Both the position numbers and the translations under genes were made by a program. The notes beneath the pieces were generated by a model. That model was not told the origin of the DNA. It saw only the letters and a program-made list of their open reading frames with translations, and searched no databases. A stretch of DNA of 6,384 bases, taken from positions 1-6,384 of the forward strand of contig JBDHFX010000092.1 in the NCBI GenBank assembly GCA_039590215.1. Reading direction: 5' to 3'. The DNA is from CAMYLR01 sp039590215. Lineage in GTDB: Bacteria; Gemmatimonadota; Gemmatimonadetes; JACCXV01; JAHWKZ01. Shown here in pieces: positions 5,491 through 6,384 of the stretch (its first letter is position 1; the number at the start of each line of letters is the position of its first letter).

Positions 5491-6384
5491 TTGCCTGCCA
5501 AAGTCCTGATCGCGAACCGGGGGGAGATCGCCCTCCGGATCATCCGCGCCTGTAAGCTGCTGGGACTCAAGTCGGTAGCGGTGCATTCCGATGCCGATGA
5601 TGATGCCTTACACGTGCGGTTCGCCGACGAGGCGGTGTGCGTCGGCCCCGGTCCGGCGGCGCAATCGTACCTCAACATCCCACGCCTGATAGCAGCTGCT
5701 GAGATCACCGGCGCCGACGCGGTCCATCCGGGGTACGGCTTTCTGGCTGAGAACGCTGAGTTTGCGGAGATCTGCCGTGACTCGCAATTGTTGTTCATTG
5801 GCCCCACCCCCGAACAGATCCGGCAGATGGGAGATAAGGCCGAGGCCCGGCGGGTGATGGCTGCCGCCGGTGTGCCGATCGTGCCTGGATCGCCGGAGCT
5901 GACAGACGACGCCGAGCGGGCGCTGAGCGCGGCCCTGGAGATCGGCTTTCCGGTCCTGATCAAGGCGACCGCCGGGGGTGGGGGAAAGGGGATGCGCGTA
6001 GCGGGCGATGCGGCCGAATTCGAGCGCGTGCTGCCGCAGGCTCAACGCGAGGCAGAAGCCAGCTTTGGGGACGGACGATTGTACATTGAGAAGTACCTTC
6101 ACAAACCGAGACACGTAGAGATTCAAGTCCTGGGTGATCGGCATGGCAACCTGGTGCATCTGGGTGAGCGAGATTGTTCGGCTCAGCGCAGACACCAGAA
6201 GTTGCTTGAGGAGGCTCCGTCGCCCGCTGTGGATGAGGCCCTGCGGGCACGGATGGGAGAAGCCGCCGTACAGGGCGCGAAGCGTATCGACTATGTCGGT
6301 GCCGGGACGATCGAGTTCCTGCTAACCGACAGTGGCGAGTTCTACTTCATGGAGATGAACACTCGGATTCAGGTCGAGCACCCG
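5491..6384 (+). CDS. accC: Biotin carboxylase, acetyl-CoA carboxylase subunit (3'-truncated by window)
   Basis: The first 298 codons are present of about 450 expected from E. coli AccC. The enzyme uses ATP and bicarbonate to carboxylate biotin on AccB. The N-terminal domain opens with AKVLIANRGEIALRIIRA and contains HPGYGFLAENAEFA (79-92). The ATP-grasp region has K116 (MGDKAEAR), K158 and the glycine-rich loop AGGGGKGMR (161-169), H208, K237 (HQKLLEEAP), E275, E288, N290 and R292 (MEMNTRIQVEHP). These match catalytic residues of the E. coli enzyme almost position for position. The TTG at 5491 is the only sensible start: the preceding codon is the accB stop, and family members begin within a few residues of KVLIANRGE. 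No clear ribosome site precedes it, so translation probably depends on coupling to accB. The E-A-P motif after K237 and the placement with accB favour AccC over a propionyl- or methylcrotonyl-CoA carboxylase subunit. Confidence 0.96.
   Translation, partial: MPAKVLIANRGEIALRIIRACKLLGLKSVAVHSDADDDALHVRFADEAVCVGPGPAAQSYLNIPRLIAAAEITGADAVHPGYGFLAENAEFAEICRDSQLLFIGPTPEQIRQMGDKAEARRVMAAAGVPIVPGSPELTDDAERALSAALEIGFPVLIKATAGGGGKGMRVAGDAAEFERVLPQAQREAEASFGDGRLYIEKYLHKPRHVEIQVLGDRHGNLVHLGERDCSAQRRHQKLLEEAPSPAVDEALRARMGEAAVQGAKRIDYVGAGTIEFLLTDSGEFYFMEMNTRIQVEHP

Noticed and set aside
4957..5586. 209-codon open frame on the - strand across the efp/accB/accC junctions
   Set aside because: It lies opposite three conserved genes and has low-complexity shadow composition, with no domain signal.
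5608..6195. 195-codon and 158-codon open frames on the - strand over accC
   Set aside because: accC is unmistakable on the + strand with all ATP-grasp residues intact. The opposite frames are mirror artefacts of its codon usage.
1..6384. Mobile element, defence system, CRISPR array, tRNA or rRNA
   Set aside because: I saw no transposase, integrase, direct-repeat array, cloverleaf or rRNA-like sequence. All genes belong to conserved chromosomal families with similar composition.

Overview
This window looks like ordinary chromosomal housekeeping DNA from a moderately high-GC bacterium. There is no sign of a mobile element, phage, CRISPR array, rRNA or tRNA. The gene set suggests a diderm: a PpiD/SurA-type membrane-anchored periplasmic foldase, a Tat translocase subunit and a DUF4321 membrane protein. 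The N-terminus of the foldase, the small TPR protein and the gene order remind me of Gemmatimonadota. That placement is an impression from memory, not a database result.

Region 1 (1-1077, + strand) holds the 3' half of a long-chain polyprenyl diphosphate synthase, then a two-helix DUF4321 protein, then tatA. They run in one direction with short gaps of 45 and 38 bp. A convergent gene on the - strand (2901-1078) encodes a PpiD-like peptidyl-prolyl isomerase. Its TAG stop abuts the tatA stop with no base between them, and a hairpin covers both ends.

Region 2 (2902-3035) is the only sizeable intergenic stretch and is a divergent promoter region. It carries a strong sigma70-like promoter (TTGCAT-N17-TATACT) pointing right, a weaker one pointing left, and an 8-bp inverted repeat between them. 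The rightward promoter lies so close to the next ATG that the mRNA should be nearly leaderless.

Region 3 (3036-6384, + strand) is a tightly packed probable operon: small TPR protein, Xaa-Pro peptidase (M24), elongation factor P, accB and accC (cut by the window end). Junctions are a 19-nt overlap, an 18-nt gap, a 4-nt GTGA overlap and a direct TAA|TTG abutment. The pepP-efp-accB-accC order resembles the Bacillus yqhT-efp-accB-accC neighbourhood. It couples peptide turnover and translation of proline-rich stretches with the first step of fatty acid synthesis (biotin carboxylation).

I found no clearly new biological system. The points most worth a second look are the divergent control region with its leaderless TPR gene, the shared-hairpin convergent stops, and the same-frame accB/accC junction.
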